Source of the DNA: Kordia zhangzhouensis
Lineage (GTDB): Bacteria; Bacteroidota; Bacteroidia; Flavobacteriales; Flavobacteriaceae
Direction: 5' to 3'
Assembly (NCBI RefSeq): GCF_001005305.1
Contig: NZ_LBMH01000002.1
Coordinates: 355,824-419,823 of the forward strand
Length of the DNA stretch: 64,000 nucleotides
Part shown: positions 50,989-60,245 of the stretch, piece by piece
Numbering within the stretch: the stretch's first letter is position 1
How the letters are laid out: every line of letters begins with the position of its first letter
Translations under genes and position numbers: made by a program
The notes under the pieces: generated by a model
What the model saw: the letters and a program-made list of their open reading frames with translations, nothing else
Databases searched by the model: none
What the model was told of the DNA's origin: nothing

Positions 50989-53016
50989 ATGAAGATACTG
51001 AATTCAAGAAACATAAAAGAAGCAATAAAACAAGTTTTAAAATCGAGTAAAAAGCGTATTGATTTTAAAAATATAGGCTATTTACCTAGATGGCTTATCC
51101 TATGTTTCGATATGTTTATTTGTTTTGTCGCTTGGATCTTAACCAGTGTTATTATTGACAATATCAATATTAGTGATTTGAGTATATCTTCTCAATCAAT
51201 TTTTGGATTGTCTCCAAGTGCAGGCTTAATCTTAATTACCAATTTATTATTTTTTATATTTTTTAGAACCTACGCAGGTTTAATTCGTCACTCAACTTTT
51301 GTTGATGCTGTTAAATTCTTTTTAGCGTCATTAGCAACTTTGATTACTCTATTAGTGGTCAACTATTCACACTTAATCTTTAGAGGGAACAATCTATTTT
51401 TAATTCCAGGACTGTTCATCTATTTTGCCATGTCATTTTCTGCATTATTGCTATTTCGTGTTTTGGTAAAACAAGTCTTTGAAGCTTATTTTGATAATGC
51501 GGCAAAAGACGATCAAATTACAGTAATGATTTACGGAATTGATTCCAATGCAATTGCAATTTCTAATGCACTCAAAGTTGAGCGACCTACGCGTTACAAG
51601 CTTATTGGTTTTATTGATAAAAAAGGTAAAAATCAAAGTAAAGAAATTTTAGGGCTTCCTATTATTCATCTAAAGCGGAAAATCTCGGTTATTTTGCGCG
51701 CCTATGGAGCAAACGCAATCATTTTAGCCGATCAATCCATTACACAAGAAGAACGTATAAAAATTGTTGATGATTGCTTAGAGCATAACTTTAAAGTATT
51801 TCGCGCACCAATTGTTTCCGATATGGAAGACAAGGAAAATGTAAATCTAGCGAAGCAAATACAAAATGTTCAAATTGAAGATCTTCTCGAAAGAGAACCT
51901 ATAGTACTTAATAACAAATTAATTGCCAAAGAACTTTACAAAAGAAGAATTCTAGTTACTGGAGGCGCTGGTTCAATAGGAAGTGAAATAGCACGTCAAG
52001 TAGCAAACTATAAGCCTGAAAAACTAATTATTCTCGATCAAGCAGAAACACCATTGTATCAAATACAAATGGAGATAAAATCGAATTTTCCCGATTTAGA
52101 TTTTGAGGCTGTCGTTGCAGATGTTCGCTACAAAGAAAAACTTGACAATATATTTGAGATATACAAACCGCAAGTAGTATACCATGCAGCAGCTTACAAA
52201 CACGTACCACTAATGGAAGACAATCCGTCTCAGGCTATTTTTGTAAACGTGATGGGAACTAAAAATGTAGCAGATGTTGCTCTAAAGCATAAAGCTGACA
52301 AATTTGTGTTAGTCTCTACAGATAAAGCAGTAAACCCAAGTAATGTAATGGGAGCTTCTAAGCGAATCGCAGAAATTTATGTGCAAACATTACAAGAAGC
52401 CTTCAAAAAAGACAATCGTTATGTAACAAATTACGTTACTACACGTTTTGGAAATGTATTGGGTTCAAACGGATCTGTAGTTCCCCTATTTAGACGCCAA
52501 TTGGCAGAAGGTGGACCACTTACAATTACACATCCTGATATTATCAGATATTTCATGACCATTCCTGAAGCGTGTCAATTAGTATTGGAAGCTGGAGCTA
52601 TGGGACACGGAGGAGAGATTTATATATTTGATATGGGAGAAGCTGTAAAAATTATAGACCTTGCTAAAAAAATTATCAAATTAGCCGGTTTTGTTCCTAA
52701 TAAAGATATTGAAATCAAAATCATTGGATTACGTCCAGGAGAAAAACTATACGAAGAATTGCTAAATGATAAATCGACGACGCTGCCAACTTATAATGAA
52801 AAAATTATGATTGCTCGTGCAGAAATGTACGACTACGATGAAGTAAATAATAATATCAAAGAACTGATAGAATCTGCCGCACAGTTTGACAAAGTAGCCG
52901 TTGTAAAACGAATGAAAGCAATTGTTCCTGAATACAAGAGTATGAATTCTTCCTATGAAGAACTCGACAAAAAAGAGAAAGAAAAAGATACAAGTGTCAA
53001 ATTACAAGACAAATAA
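50989..53016 (+). CDS. Membrane-bound nucleotide-sugar 4,6-dehydratase, PglF/WbpM-like
   Basis: A 675-residue protein of the CapD/WbpM/PglF group. Four membrane helices lie at about 33-160. An N-terminal CoA-binding-type Rossmann domain is at 175-290 (VMIYGIDSNAIAISNALKVE). The catalytic short-chain dehydrogenase domain starts near 320 with RRILVTGGAGSIGSEIARQV and includes YHAAAYKHVPLMEDNPSQAI and VSTDKAVNPSNVMGASKR, the active-site region of the inverting or retaining dehydratases. It turns UDP-GlcNAc into UDP-4-keto-6-deoxy-HexNAc. The PglE- and PglD-like genes sit directly upstream. The tail is unusually rich in Lys and Glu. Confidence 0.92.
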   Translation: MKILNSRNIKEAIKQVLKSSKKRIDFKNIGYLPRWLILCFDMFICFVAWILTSVIIDNINISDLSISSQSIFGLSPSAGLILITNLLFFIFFRTYAGLIRHSTFVDAVKFFLASLATLITLLVVNYSHLIFRGNNLFLIPGLFIYFAMSFSALLLFRVLVKQVFEAYFDNAAKDDQITVMIYGIDSNAIAISNALKVERPTRYKLIGFIDKKGKNQSKEILGLPIIHLKRKISVILRAYGANAIILADQSITQEERIKIVDDCLEHNFKVFRAPIVSDMEDKENVNLAKQIQNVQIEDLLEREPIVLNNKLIAKELYKRRILVTGGAGSIGSEIARQVANYKPEKLIILDQAETPLYQIQMEIKSNFPDLDFEAVVADVRYKEKLDNIFEIYKPQVVYHAAAYKHVPLMEDNPSQAIFVNVMGTKNVADVALKHKADKFVLVSTDKAVNPSNVMGASKRIAEIYVQTLQEAFKKDNRYVTNYVTTRFGNVLGSNGSVVPLFRRQLAEGGPLTITHPDIIRYFMTIPEACQLVLEAGAMGHGGEIYIFDMGEAVKIIDLAKKIIKLAGFVPNKDIEIKIIGLRPGEKLYEELLNDKSTTLPTYNEKIMIARAEMYDYDEVNNNIKELIESAAQFDKVAVVKRMKAIVPEYKSMNSSYEELDKKEKEKDTSVKLQDK

Positions 53017-53035
53017 AAGCAATAAAAATTAGCAC

Positions 53036-54346
53036 ATGAAAATAACTGTTGTCGGAACAGGATATGTAGGATTAGTCACAGGAACGTGTCTAGCTGAAAC
53101 AGGAAATGATGTACTTTGTGTAGATATTGACAAGCATAAAGTGGAACGAATGCAAAATGGTGAAGTTCCTATTTATGAACCACATTTAGACGTACTTTTT
53201 GAAAGAAATATAAAAGCAGAACGCTTAAAATTTACTACTTCTTTGGAAGAAGGTTTGACGCATGGACAAATAATTTTTCTAGCACTACCAACTCCTGAAG
53301 ATGAAGATGGTTCGGCAGATTTATCGTATGTATTAGGAGTCGCTGAAAACATAGGAAAAATAATGACTGAATATAAAGTCATTGTCGATAAAAGTACAGT
53401 ACCTGTAGGAACAGCAGAAAAAGTAACAGAAGTTATTGCAAAACATGCAAAAGTAGATTTTGATGTAGTATCCAATCCTGAGTTCTTACGTGAGGGATTC
53501 GCAGTAGATGATTTCTTAAAACCAGAACGAATAGTAATTGGCTCAAGCTCAGAAAAAGCAACCCAATTAATGGAACGATTGTACAAACCATTTGTTCGCT
53601 CAGGGAATCCAATATTAATCATGGATGAAAAATCTGCAGAACTAACGAAATACGCTTCAAACTCGTTCTTAGCTGCTAAAATTACGTTTATGAATGAGAT
53701 TGCGAACTTTTGTGAAAAAGTAGGTGCAGATGTAGATAAAGTGCGTATCGGAATGGGAACGGACTCTCGCATTGGAAAACGTTTCTTATTTCCAGGAATA
53801 GGATATGGAGGATCCTGCTTTCCTAAAGATGTAAAAGCGTTACACAAATCAGGAAAAGACCATCATTATCACTTTCAAATCTTAGATGCAGTAATCAATG
53901 TGAATAATAAACAAAAAACTGCATTAATTCCAAAAGTAGTGAATCATCTTGGTGATGATTTATCAGGAAAAACAATTGCGATTTGGGGATTGTCTTTTAA
54001 GCCTGAAACAGACGATATTCGTGAAGCACCATCTTTATACATTATGGATGAATTGCTAGCTAGAGGAGCTGCACTTCAAGTATTTGATCCTGAAGCCATG
54101 GATAATGTTAAACGAAAACTTGGAGATACAATAAGCTATGCAGAAAGCATGTATAACGCAACTGAAAACGCTGATGCTTTGATTATTTGTACAGAATGGA
54201 GCATTTTCAGAACGCCAAACTTCCAAAAACTAAACGAAAACCTACGCCAGCCAATCATCTTTGACGGTAGGAACTTATATGATGTTGCAGAAATGGAAAA
54301 AGAAGGATTTACCTATTTTTCTATTGGACGTAAAGAGGTGATATAA
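53036..54346 (+). CDS. ugd: UDP-glucose 6-dehydrogenase
   Basis: A 436-residue enzyme. NAD binding is at [12 protein letters not shown] (residues 5-16). The middle has [37 protein letters not shown], and the catalytic Cys261 in [16 protein letters not shown]. These residues are those of UDP-glucose dehydrogenase rather than of the HexNAc dehydrogenases at 29617 and 32049, which carry GGHC. It makes UDP-glucuronate with two NAD. The next gene encodes UDP-glucuronate decarboxylase, so UDP-GlcA feeds UDP-xylose and may also enter the polymer directly. Confidence 0.94.
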   Translation: MKITVVGTGYVGLVTGTCLAETGNDVLCVDIDKHKVERMQNGEVPIYEPHLDVLFERNIKAERLKFTTSLEEGLTHGQIIFLALPTPEDEDGSADLSYVLGVAENIGKIMTEYKVIVDKSTVPVGTAEKVTEVIAKHAKVDFDVVSNPEFLREGFAVDDFLKPERIVIGSSSEKATQLMERLYKPFVRSGNPILIMDEKSAELTKYASNSFLAAKITFMNEIANFCEKVGADVDKVRIGMGTDSRIGKRFLFPGIGYGGSCFPKDVKALHKSGKDHHYHFQILDAVINVNNKQKTALIPKVVNHLGDDLSGKTIAIWGLSFKPETDDIREAPSLYIMDELLARGAALQVFDPEAMDNVKRKLGDTISYAESMYNATENADALIICTEWSIFRTPNFQKLNENLRQPIIFDGRNLYDVAEMEKEGFTYFSIGRKEVI

Positions 54347-54366
54347 TTCTAAAAACAACCCACAAA

Positions 54367-55353
54367 ATGAAACGAATTCTAATTACGGGAGCCGCAGGAT
54401 TCATAGGTTCACACTTATGTGATCGTTTTATCAACGAAGGATATCACGTTATTGGAATGGATAATCTCATTACAGGAGATATTCGTAACATTGAACATTT
54501 ATTTCACTTAAAAGAATTTCAGTTTTACCATCACGATGTTACAAAATTTGTACACGTTCCGGGAAAACTAGATTATATATTACACTTTGCATCACCCGCA
54601 AGCCCTATTGACTATCTCAAAATACCGATTCAAACACTCAAAGTGGGTTCGCTCGGAACGCACAATTTGCTAGGATTAGCTAAAGAAAAAAAATCACGAA
54701 TTTTAATTGCGTCAACATCTGAAGTCTATGGTGACCCATTAGTGCATCCACAACATGAGGAATACTACGGAAATGTGAACGCAATCGGGCCACGTGGAGT
54801 ATATGATGAAGCCAAACGTTTTCAAGAATCTATTACGATGGCGTATCATCGTTTTCACGGATTAGAAACACGTATTGTACGTATATTTAACACCTATGGT
54901 CCGCGCATGCGATTGAATGATGGTCGTGTAATTCCAGCATTTATAGGGCAAGCACTTCGTGGGGAAGACTTGACAGTATTTGGTGACGGAATGCAAACAC
55001 GCTCATTTTGTTATATTACAGATCAAGTAGAAGGAATTTTTAGAGTATTAATGAGTGATTATGTGGAACCAATCAATATTGGAAATCCGCATGAGATAAC
55101 TATTAAAGATTTTGCAGAAGAAATCATTAAACTGACCGGGACTTCACAAAAAATAATTTACAAAGAATTACCAGTTGATGATCCTCTACAACGCAAACCA
55201 GATATTCGTAAAGCCAAAGAAATTCTCGATTGGGAACCAAAAGTACACCGAAGTGAAGGCATGAAAAAAACGTACGAATATTTTAAATCCTTACCAGAAA
55301 AAGAACTATTTAAAAAAGAACACAAAGATTTTTCAACGTATACAAGAATGTAA
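54367..55353 (+). CDS. UDP-glucuronate decarboxylase (UDP-xylose synthase)
   Basis: A 328-residue extended short-chain dehydrogenase. The motif [16 protein letters not shown] is at residues 5-20. The active site reads [20 protein letters not shown], then [17 protein letters not shown], where the Tyr/Lys pair and the Y-D-E-A-K-R context identify UDP-xylose synthase. [17 protein letters not shown] closes the pocket. It decarboxylates UDP-GlcA from the upstream ugd product to UDP-xylose, keeping bound NAD in a redox cycle. The ugd-UXS order with 20 bases between is common. Xylose, or a derivative, is thus expected in the glycan. Confidence 0.93.
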   Translation: MKRILITGAAGFIGSHLCDRFINEGYHVIGMDNLITGDIRNIEHLFHLKEFQFYHHDVTKFVHVPGKLDYILHFASPASPIDYLKIPIQTLKVGSLGTHNLLGLAKEKKSRILIASTSEVYGDPLVHPQHEEYYGNVNAIGPRGVYDEAKRFQESITMAYHRFHGLETRIVRIFNTYGPRMRLNDGRVIPAFIGQALRGEDLTVFGDGMQTRSFCYITDQVEGIFRVLMSDYVEPINIGNPHEITIKDFAEEIIKLTGTSQKIIYKELPVDDPLQRKPDIRKAKEILDWEPKVHRSEGMKKTYEYFKSLPEKELFKKEHKDFSTYTRM

Positions 55354-55356
55354 CAA

Positions 55357-56763
55357 ATGCATATAAGAGGAAGATATTCATGGCTATTGCGACCCTTTTT
55401 TGTGGTGTTCGATCTCTGTGTTATCAATATTTTGGTGTTTTTCTTTTTTGACTTTAACGATCAAGATCTTTACTTTTTTGAAAATTCTTTTTGGAACAAC
55501 AAACACTTGCTGTTTATCATTTATACAATAATTTTCTGGCCGTTATCTTCTTTTTACCTAAAATTTTACAATGTTTACCGATTCACGTCGGTTCCGCATA
55601 TTTTATCCTTATTAATCAAGCAGTTGTTGGCGTATACACTTATCATGTATGCGTTCATTGGAATCTTTAGAAGTATCAATGTACAAGCATTTGTAACCTT
55701 TCAATATTTGATGCTAAGTTTTGGAATTATTGGCTTGGGTAAAATCATTGGATATTATGCACTCAAAAAGTACCGTTCTGTTTTAGATGGCAACATTCGT
55801 CGTGTTATCATTATAGGAAGTAGTGCGGGTGCTCAAGAGTTGGAACGTTTATTTCGAAACAATAAAGAACTTGGGTATAAATTACTAGGCGTTTTTAGTG
55901 ATAGAAATGGTTCAGACGCAGCAGGAACTATTGAAGATAGCTTTCGTTTTATAGAAAAAGAGCAAGGAATAGATGAAATTTACTGTGCAATTGATGAAGT
56001 TGCAGAAAAACACGTGAATGATTATGTGAAATATGCCAGTATGAACATGATCAATATAAAATTTATTCCAAATACTAAAAAACTAATCACGAAACGACTT
56101 AAAACAGATTATTACAATTACTTGCCAGTTCTTTCTATTCAAGAAGTAGCGTTAAACAACAACTTGAATCGTTTTATAAAACGGGCATTTGACATTGTAT
56201 TTTCTTTGTTTATTATTGTTTTCTTCTTATCGTGGTTTATTCCTTTAATGGCAATATTAATCAAATTAGAGTCCAAAGGCCCCGTATTTTATAAGCATAC
56301 CCGAAACGGGTTAAACTACAAAGAGTTTACGTGCTATAAGTTTCGTTCGTTAGTACATAACAATGATGTTGATTATGATCATGTAACCGAACAAGATTCG
56401 CGTGTAACTAAAATAGGACGATTTATTCGAAAAACCAGTATTGACGAATTACCACAATTTTTTAATGTATTAAAAGGTGATATGTCTGTCGTAGGACCTA
56501 GACCTCATATGATTCCATATACAAAAGAATATGCAAAGAAGATTGATAAATACAACTTTGTCTTTCGTCATAGTGTAAAACCTGGAATTTCTGGATTAGC
56601 GCAAGTAAAAGGCTATCGTGGAGAAATAAAAAATGACGAAGATATCATCAATCGAATCAAATATGATATATTTTACATTGAAAACTGGTCATTATTCTTA
56701 GATATCAAAATTATCTTTGAAACAATCTTAAATATTGTCAAAGGAGAAGAAAAAGCGTACTAA
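55357..56763 (+). CDS. Long polyprenyl glycosylphosphotransferase, WcaJ-like
   Basis: A 468-residue initiating transferase of the polytopic type. Four to five membrane helices lie at about 10-120, a CoA-binding-like Rossmann domain at about 145-260 (RVIIIGSSAGAQELERLF), then one more membrane helix at about 282-302. The catalytic domain has GPVFYKHTRNGLNYKEFTCY, the Asp-Glu pair in KTSIDELPQFFNV, and GDMSVVGPRPHMI. It usually transfers glucose-1-phosphate or galactose-1-phosphate to undecaprenyl phosphate. The locus also has two short initiators (46397 and 48615). It starts 3 bases after the UXS gene. Confidence 0.92.
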   Translation: MHIRGRYSWLLRPFFVVFDLCVINILVFFFFDFNDQDLYFFENSFWNNKHLLFIIYTIIFWPLSSFYLKFYNVYRFTSVPHILSLLIKQLLAYTLIMYAFIGIFRSINVQAFVTFQYLMLSFGIIGLGKIIGYYALKKYRSVLDGNIRRVIIIGSSAGAQELERLFRNNKELGYKLLGVFSDRNGSDAAGTIEDSFRFIEKEQGIDEIYCAIDEVAEKHVNDYVKYASMNMINIKFIPNTKKLITKRLKTDYYNYLPVLSIQEVALNNNLNRFIKRAFDIVFSLFIIVFFLSWFIPLMAILIKLESKGPVFYKHTRNGLNYKEFTCYKFRSLVHNNDVDYDHVTEQDSRVTKIGRFIRKTSIDELPQFFNVLKGDMSVVGPRPHMIPYTKEYAKKIDKYNFVFRHSVKPGISGLAQVKGYRGEIKNDEDIINRIKYDIFYIENWSLFLDIKIIFETILNIVKGEEKAY

Positions 56764-56764
56764 A

Positions 56765-57535
56765 ATGAGCAATCCATTAGTTTCAATCATTACGCCAACT
56801 TACAACTCAGCACACTTTGTTTCTGATACGATTAACTCGGTTATTGCCCAGACGTATTCTCATTGGGAACTTATTTTGGTTGATGATGCTTCTTCAGATA
56901 CTACTGTAGAAATTCTCAAAAAATATGCGACGTTAGACAATCGTATAAAAGTTCATGTTCTAGAAACTAACTTAGGAGCTGCCATTGCACGAAATACGGC
57001 CATTAAAAAAGCTTCAGGGAAATATATAGCCTTTTTGGATGCAGATGATCTTTGGAAGCCTGAAAAGCTCTCTAAGCAAATTGCATTTATGCAAGAAAAA
57101 AAAGTTGCGATTAGTTTTTCAAGCTATGAATTGATGGATGAAGCGGGAAACTCATTGCAAAAAATAATCAAAGCATTGCCCAAAGTGGATTACACTAAAA
57201 TGCTGAAAAGTAATTACATTGGTAATCTAACAGGAATTTATGACGCCGAAAAACTAGGCAAAGTATACATGCCCAACATTCGAAAACGACAAGACTGGGC
57301 TTTGTGGTTGCAGTTAACTCAAAAAGTTCCGTTTGCCTATAGCATACCAGAAGCTTTGGCAATATATCGTGTGCGTCAAAATTCAATTTCATCCAATAAA
57401 CTAAATTTATTAAAATACAACTATGCTATTTACAGAAAGGCTCTTAACTTTGGCACTTTCAAATCGATTATATACCTAATTCGATTTTTAATAGAACATT
57501 TCTTTATAAAACCACGACAAACAACACAACTATGA
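56765..57535 (+). CDS. Glycosyltransferase family 2
   Basis: A 256-residue GT-A glycosyltransferase. The N-terminus VSIITPTYNSAHFVSDTINS and WELILVDDASSDTTVEILKK are the GT2 signatures. The DXD motif is in YIAFLDADDLWKPEKLSKQ, and DWALWLQLTQKVPFAYSIPE supplies the catalytic Asp context. It would add one sugar to the repeat unit on the cytoplasmic side. ATG 56765 was chosen because the frame upstream lies inside the preceding gene. It is the last gene of the locus, and its stop overlaps the start of purD by four bases (ATGA), which ties polysaccharide expression to a purine gene. Confidence 0.93.
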   Translation: MSNPLVSIITPTYNSAHFVSDTINSVIAQTYSHWELILVDDASSDTTVEILKKYATLDNRIKVHVLETNLGAAIARNTAIKKASGKYIAFLDADDLWKPEKLSKQIAFMQEKKVAISFSSYELMDEAGNSLQKIIKALPKVDYTKMLKSNYIGNLTGIYDAEKLGKVYMPNIRKRQDWALWLQLTQKVPFAYSIPEALAIYRVRQNSISSNKLNLLKYNYAIYRKALNFGTFKSIIYLIRFLIEHFFIKPRQTTQL

Positions 57536-58803
57536 ACATTCTTGTTTTAGGATCAGGAGGAAGAGAACATACACTTACTTGGAAATTAGCACAAAGCTCA
57601 CGAATCACTAAACTTTTTGTAGCACCAGGAAATGCAGGAACCGCAAGAATTGCAGAAAATGTTGCAATCAATGTAAATGATTTTGAGGCAATTGGTGCGT
57701 TTTCATTAGAAAATTCAATTGATATAGTTGTAGTAGGTCCAGAAGATCCGCTAGTAAAGGGAATTCATGATTACTTTTTGAGCAACGAAAAACTGCAAGG
57801 AATTCATGTAATTGGTCCGCAGCAACAAGCAGCAGCATTAGAAGGAAGTAAGGAATTTGCTAAGGAGTTCATGATGCGTCATGACATTCCTACAGCAGCT
57901 TACCAGAGTTTTACAAAAGAAACCGTAGAAGCGGGATGCGATTTTTTAACTACGTTGAAACCGCCATATGTTCTCAAAGCAGATGGTTTGGCGGCAGGAA
58001 AAGGAGTATTAATCATTAATGAGTTAAAAGAAGCTCAAGATGCTTTACGAGAAATGCTCGTGGAGGCTAAATTTGGAGAGGCAAGCACAAAAGTTGTCAT
58101 TGAAGAATTTCTAGACGGAATAGAATTAAGCTGTTTTGTGCTAACTGATGGGAAAAACTATATAACACTTCCAACGGCGAAAGATTATAAACGTATTGGC
58201 GAAGGCGATACAGGCTTAAATACAGGCGGAATGGGCGCGGTTTCTCCTGTGCCGTTTGTAGATACGGAATTCATGGAAAAGATAGAAACACGCATCATCA
58301 AACCTACGATTGACGGTTTTCAGAAAGATGATTTACCATACAAAGGATTCGTATTTATTGGTTTAATTAAAGTAGGGAATGATCCCTATGTAATTGAGTA
58401 TAATGTGCGAATGGGCGATCCTGAGACTGAAGTTGTGATTCCGCGTTTGGAAAACGATCTTGTGGAAATTTTTGAAGCTGTTGGAAACCAAACACTAAAT
58501 AAAATAGATCTGCAAATCAAGAAAGAAGCGGCTACAACAATTATGGTAGTTTCTGGCGGATATCCAGAAGCATACGAAAAAGGAAAAGAAATTACAGGGA
58601 TAGAAAATATTGAAGATTCCTTGGTATTTCATGCAGGAACCAAACTTGATAATGAGAAAGTAGTAACCAATGGAGGAAGAGTAATTGCGGTTACTTCTTA
58701 TGCAAATTCGTACGAAGAGGCCATAAAAAAATCTTATCAAAACATACAAAAGTTACATTTTGATAAGATGTATTATAGAAAAGATATTGGCTTCGACTTA
58801 TAA
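57532..58803 (+). CDS. purD: Phosphoribosylamine-glycine ligase
   Basis: A 423-residue ATP-grasp enzyme of standard length. VLGSGGREHTLTWKLAQS (residues 4-21) is the N-terminal signature, KADGLAAGKGVLI the ATP-grasp loop, and GLNTGGMGAVSPVPF the PurD signature. RMGDPETEVVIPRLE binds the metal. It joins glycine to 5-phosphoribosylamine in purine synthesis. The overlap with the glycosyltransferase gene means it is transcribed with the polysaccharide genes. The convergent small-membrane-protein gene begins only two bases after its stop, with a short palindrome across both stop codons. Confidence 0.97.
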   Translation: MNILVLGSGGREHTLTWKLAQSSRITKLFVAPGNAGTARIAENVAINVNDFEAIGAFSLENSIDIVVVGPEDPLVKGIHDYFLSNEKLQGIHVIGPQQQAAALEGSKEFAKEFMMRHDIPTAAYQSFTKETVEAGCDFLTTLKPPYVLKADGLAAGKGVLIINELKEAQDALREMLVEAKFGEASTKVVIEEFLDGIELSCFVLTDGKNYITLPTAKDYKRIGEGDTGLNTGGMGAVSPVPFVDTEFMEKIETRIIKPTIDGFQKDDLPYKGFVFIGLIKVGNDPYVIEYNVRMGDPETEVVIPRLENDLVEIFEAVGNQTLNKIDLQIKKEAATTIMVVSGGYPEAYEKGKEITGIENIEDSLVFHAGTKLDNEKVVTNGGRVIAVTSYANSYEEAIKKSYQNIQKLHFDKMYYRKDIGFDL

Positions 58804-58805
58804 AA

Positions 58806-59033
58806 TTATAAGTATGAATGTGCCGTAACGTCTTTGTTCTCTTCGTTGTTGTCGTTGAATTTTTTCAACTGCAAAACCCAATATACCATAGCTACTGCTG
58901 CAATGATCATAAAGATCCAATTGATGATATTTGCGGCAGTCCAGCTTTCTAATTCAAGTTCGCGTAATGCATCAAGAGGAAGAAATAAAATTTCTTCGAA
59001 CAAGTAAGCAATTCCTTCAAATAAGTTTTTCAT
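58806..59033 (-). CDS. Small membrane protein, DUF6341-type
   Basis: A 75-residue protein with one clear membrane helix at residues about 36-52 (IINWIFMIIAAVAMVYWVLQ), preceded by an amphipathic, acidic N-terminus (LFEGIAYLFEEILFLPLDAL) and followed by an Asn/Glu-rich tail. It matches the DUF6341 family as I remember it, usually found near purD in Flavobacteriaceae. No function is known. A good promoter on the minus strand (59060-59090) drives it. The gene converges on purD with a two-base gap. Confidence 0.75.
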   Translation of the reverse strand: MKNLFEGIAYLFEEILFLPLDALRELELESWTAANIINWIFMIIAAVAMVYWVLQLKKFNDNNEENKDVTAHSYL

Positions 59034-59059
59034 CGATAAATCATATTATATTTACTTTG

Positions 59060-59090
59060 CAAAAGTATAAAAACCTATAAATGATAACAA
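59060..59090 (-). promoter_or_regulatory. Promoter of the DUF6341-type gene
   Basis: On the minus strand TTG (59088-59090) and TACTTTTG (59060-59067) are 20 bases apart, matching the Bacteroidota consensus. The upstream box lies inside the first codons of the divergent gene at 59081. Confidence 0.55.
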
Positions 59091-60001
59091 GCATTTTCGG
59101 CAAATCAAAACCAATAAATTTCCTCTTTTGTATTGCAATTGTAGTAGGATACTTTGTAATTCACTTGTTTTCAGTAGAAAAGGAGATTGATGCAAATATG
59201 CTTACAGGAGAAATTCCGGTGCTAATTCTGCTTATATTTTCTCTATTTATGGTTGATTTTATTGTAAAAAAGAACAACCTCACAGAAAAGAATGACTATG
59301 TGCTTTTGCTAACTACATTATTCTTAGGGTGGTTTCCTTCTATATATTCAAACATAAAAATTGTCGCTATCTACATATTGATATTGCTCGCCTTTAGGCG
59401 AATTGTTAGTTTGCGTACGTTAAATAACATAAAGCAAAAGCTTTTCGATGCTTCCTTGTATATCAGTGTGGCAATGCTTTTTGATTCATGGGTAGTGATA
59501 TATTTTATTATTATCTATTTAGGAATCATTTTATATGTTTCTAATGACTACAGAAATTGGTTCATACCTATAGTTGTATATGCAGGAGCAGTTATCCTAT
59601 ATATGGGCTATCAATTTCTTACAGATCAAAGCATTCTTACAAATGAACTTTTTACTTGGAAGCTTAATTTGAACTATTCGACGACAGACACTAAAAGAAT
59701 TTTTTTACATTTAATCATACTTGCTCTTTTCTCAATAAGTTTTGTAGTATTTTTAGTAAAATACAAAACGTTTTCTTCTCAAAAAAAATTAGCTTTTTTA
59801 CTATCTAATTCGCTGTTTTTTATAGGAATTATGTACGTAATATTTTCTCAAGATTTGCTATTGATGACTGAAATTTTACTACTTTTTCCTTTGTCAATTT
59901 CCACTGCCAATTTGCTCCAAAATATTGAAAATAAAAGGATAAGCGATGCCTTACTCTTTTTGCTAATGATTGTTAGTTTTTGTTTCTACCTCTACGAGTA
60001 A
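59081..60001 (+). CDS. Polytopic membrane protein, DUF6427-type
   Basis: A 306-residue membrane protein with about eight to ten hydrophobic segments over its whole length. The N-terminus ITSIFGKSKPINFLFCIAIV is a feature I associate with the DUF6427 family, which sits near purD and DUF6341 in Flavobacteriaceae, as here. No catalytic motif is visible and no function is known to me. The gene diverges from the DUF6341-type gene, and their promoters overlap. In related genomes a uracil phosphoribosyltransferase gene often lies in this neighbourhood, but it is absent here (comparison from memory). Confidence 0.72.
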   Translation: MITSIFGKSKPINFLFCIAIVVGYFVIHLFSVEKEIDANMLTGEIPVLILLIFSLFMVDFIVKKNNLTEKNDYVLLLTTLFLGWFPSIYSNIKIVAIYILILLAFRRIVSLRTLNNIKQKLFDASLYISVAMLFDSWVVIYFIIIYLGIILYVSNDYRNWFIPIVVYAGAVILYMGYQFLTDQSILTNELFTWKLNLNYSTTDTKRIFLHLIILALFSISFVVFLVKYKTFSSQKKLAFLLSNSLFFIGIMYVIFSQDLLLMTEILLLFPLSISTANLLQNIENKRISDALLFLLMIVSFCFYLYE

Positions 60002-60141
60002 TTCTTTTCTAAACCGTAAAATCAATACTGTTTTTACTTACAAATAAGTAATACAAGTACTACAAATATTACTTTTTCTCGAATTTTATGACGTTTTATC
60101 TAAAAGAAAACGGCTCGTCAGTTTTTTCGAAGAATTACAAA

Positions 60142-60149
60142 TATTTTTG
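60142..60149 (+). promoter_or_regulatory. Possible -7 element of the repeat-protein gene
   Basis: TATTTTTG matches TAnnTTTG and lies 96 bases before the ATG at 60246. No TTG is seen at the usual distance. The rest of 60002-60245 is AT-rich; a weak GAAAAC/GTTTTTTC pairing near 60106-60129 could end the preceding gene. Confidence 0.35.
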
Positions 60150-60245
60150 TGTTCGAGAATTAAGCCGCTCACCCCAAACTTATTTTGAATACAATCTATT
60201 TTTATATGCTACGGTATATATAATAGTTAACTAAACAACAAATCA

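Noticed and set aside
53173..53847. 224-codon minus-strand frame
   Set aside because: It lies wholly opposite ugd, whose motifs are complete; the composition is that of an antisense shadow.
58796..58813. Palindrome ACTTATA-AAAT-TATAAGT across two stop codons
   Set aside because: It is made only of A/T pairs plus one G-C and lacks a T run, so I do not call it a terminator.
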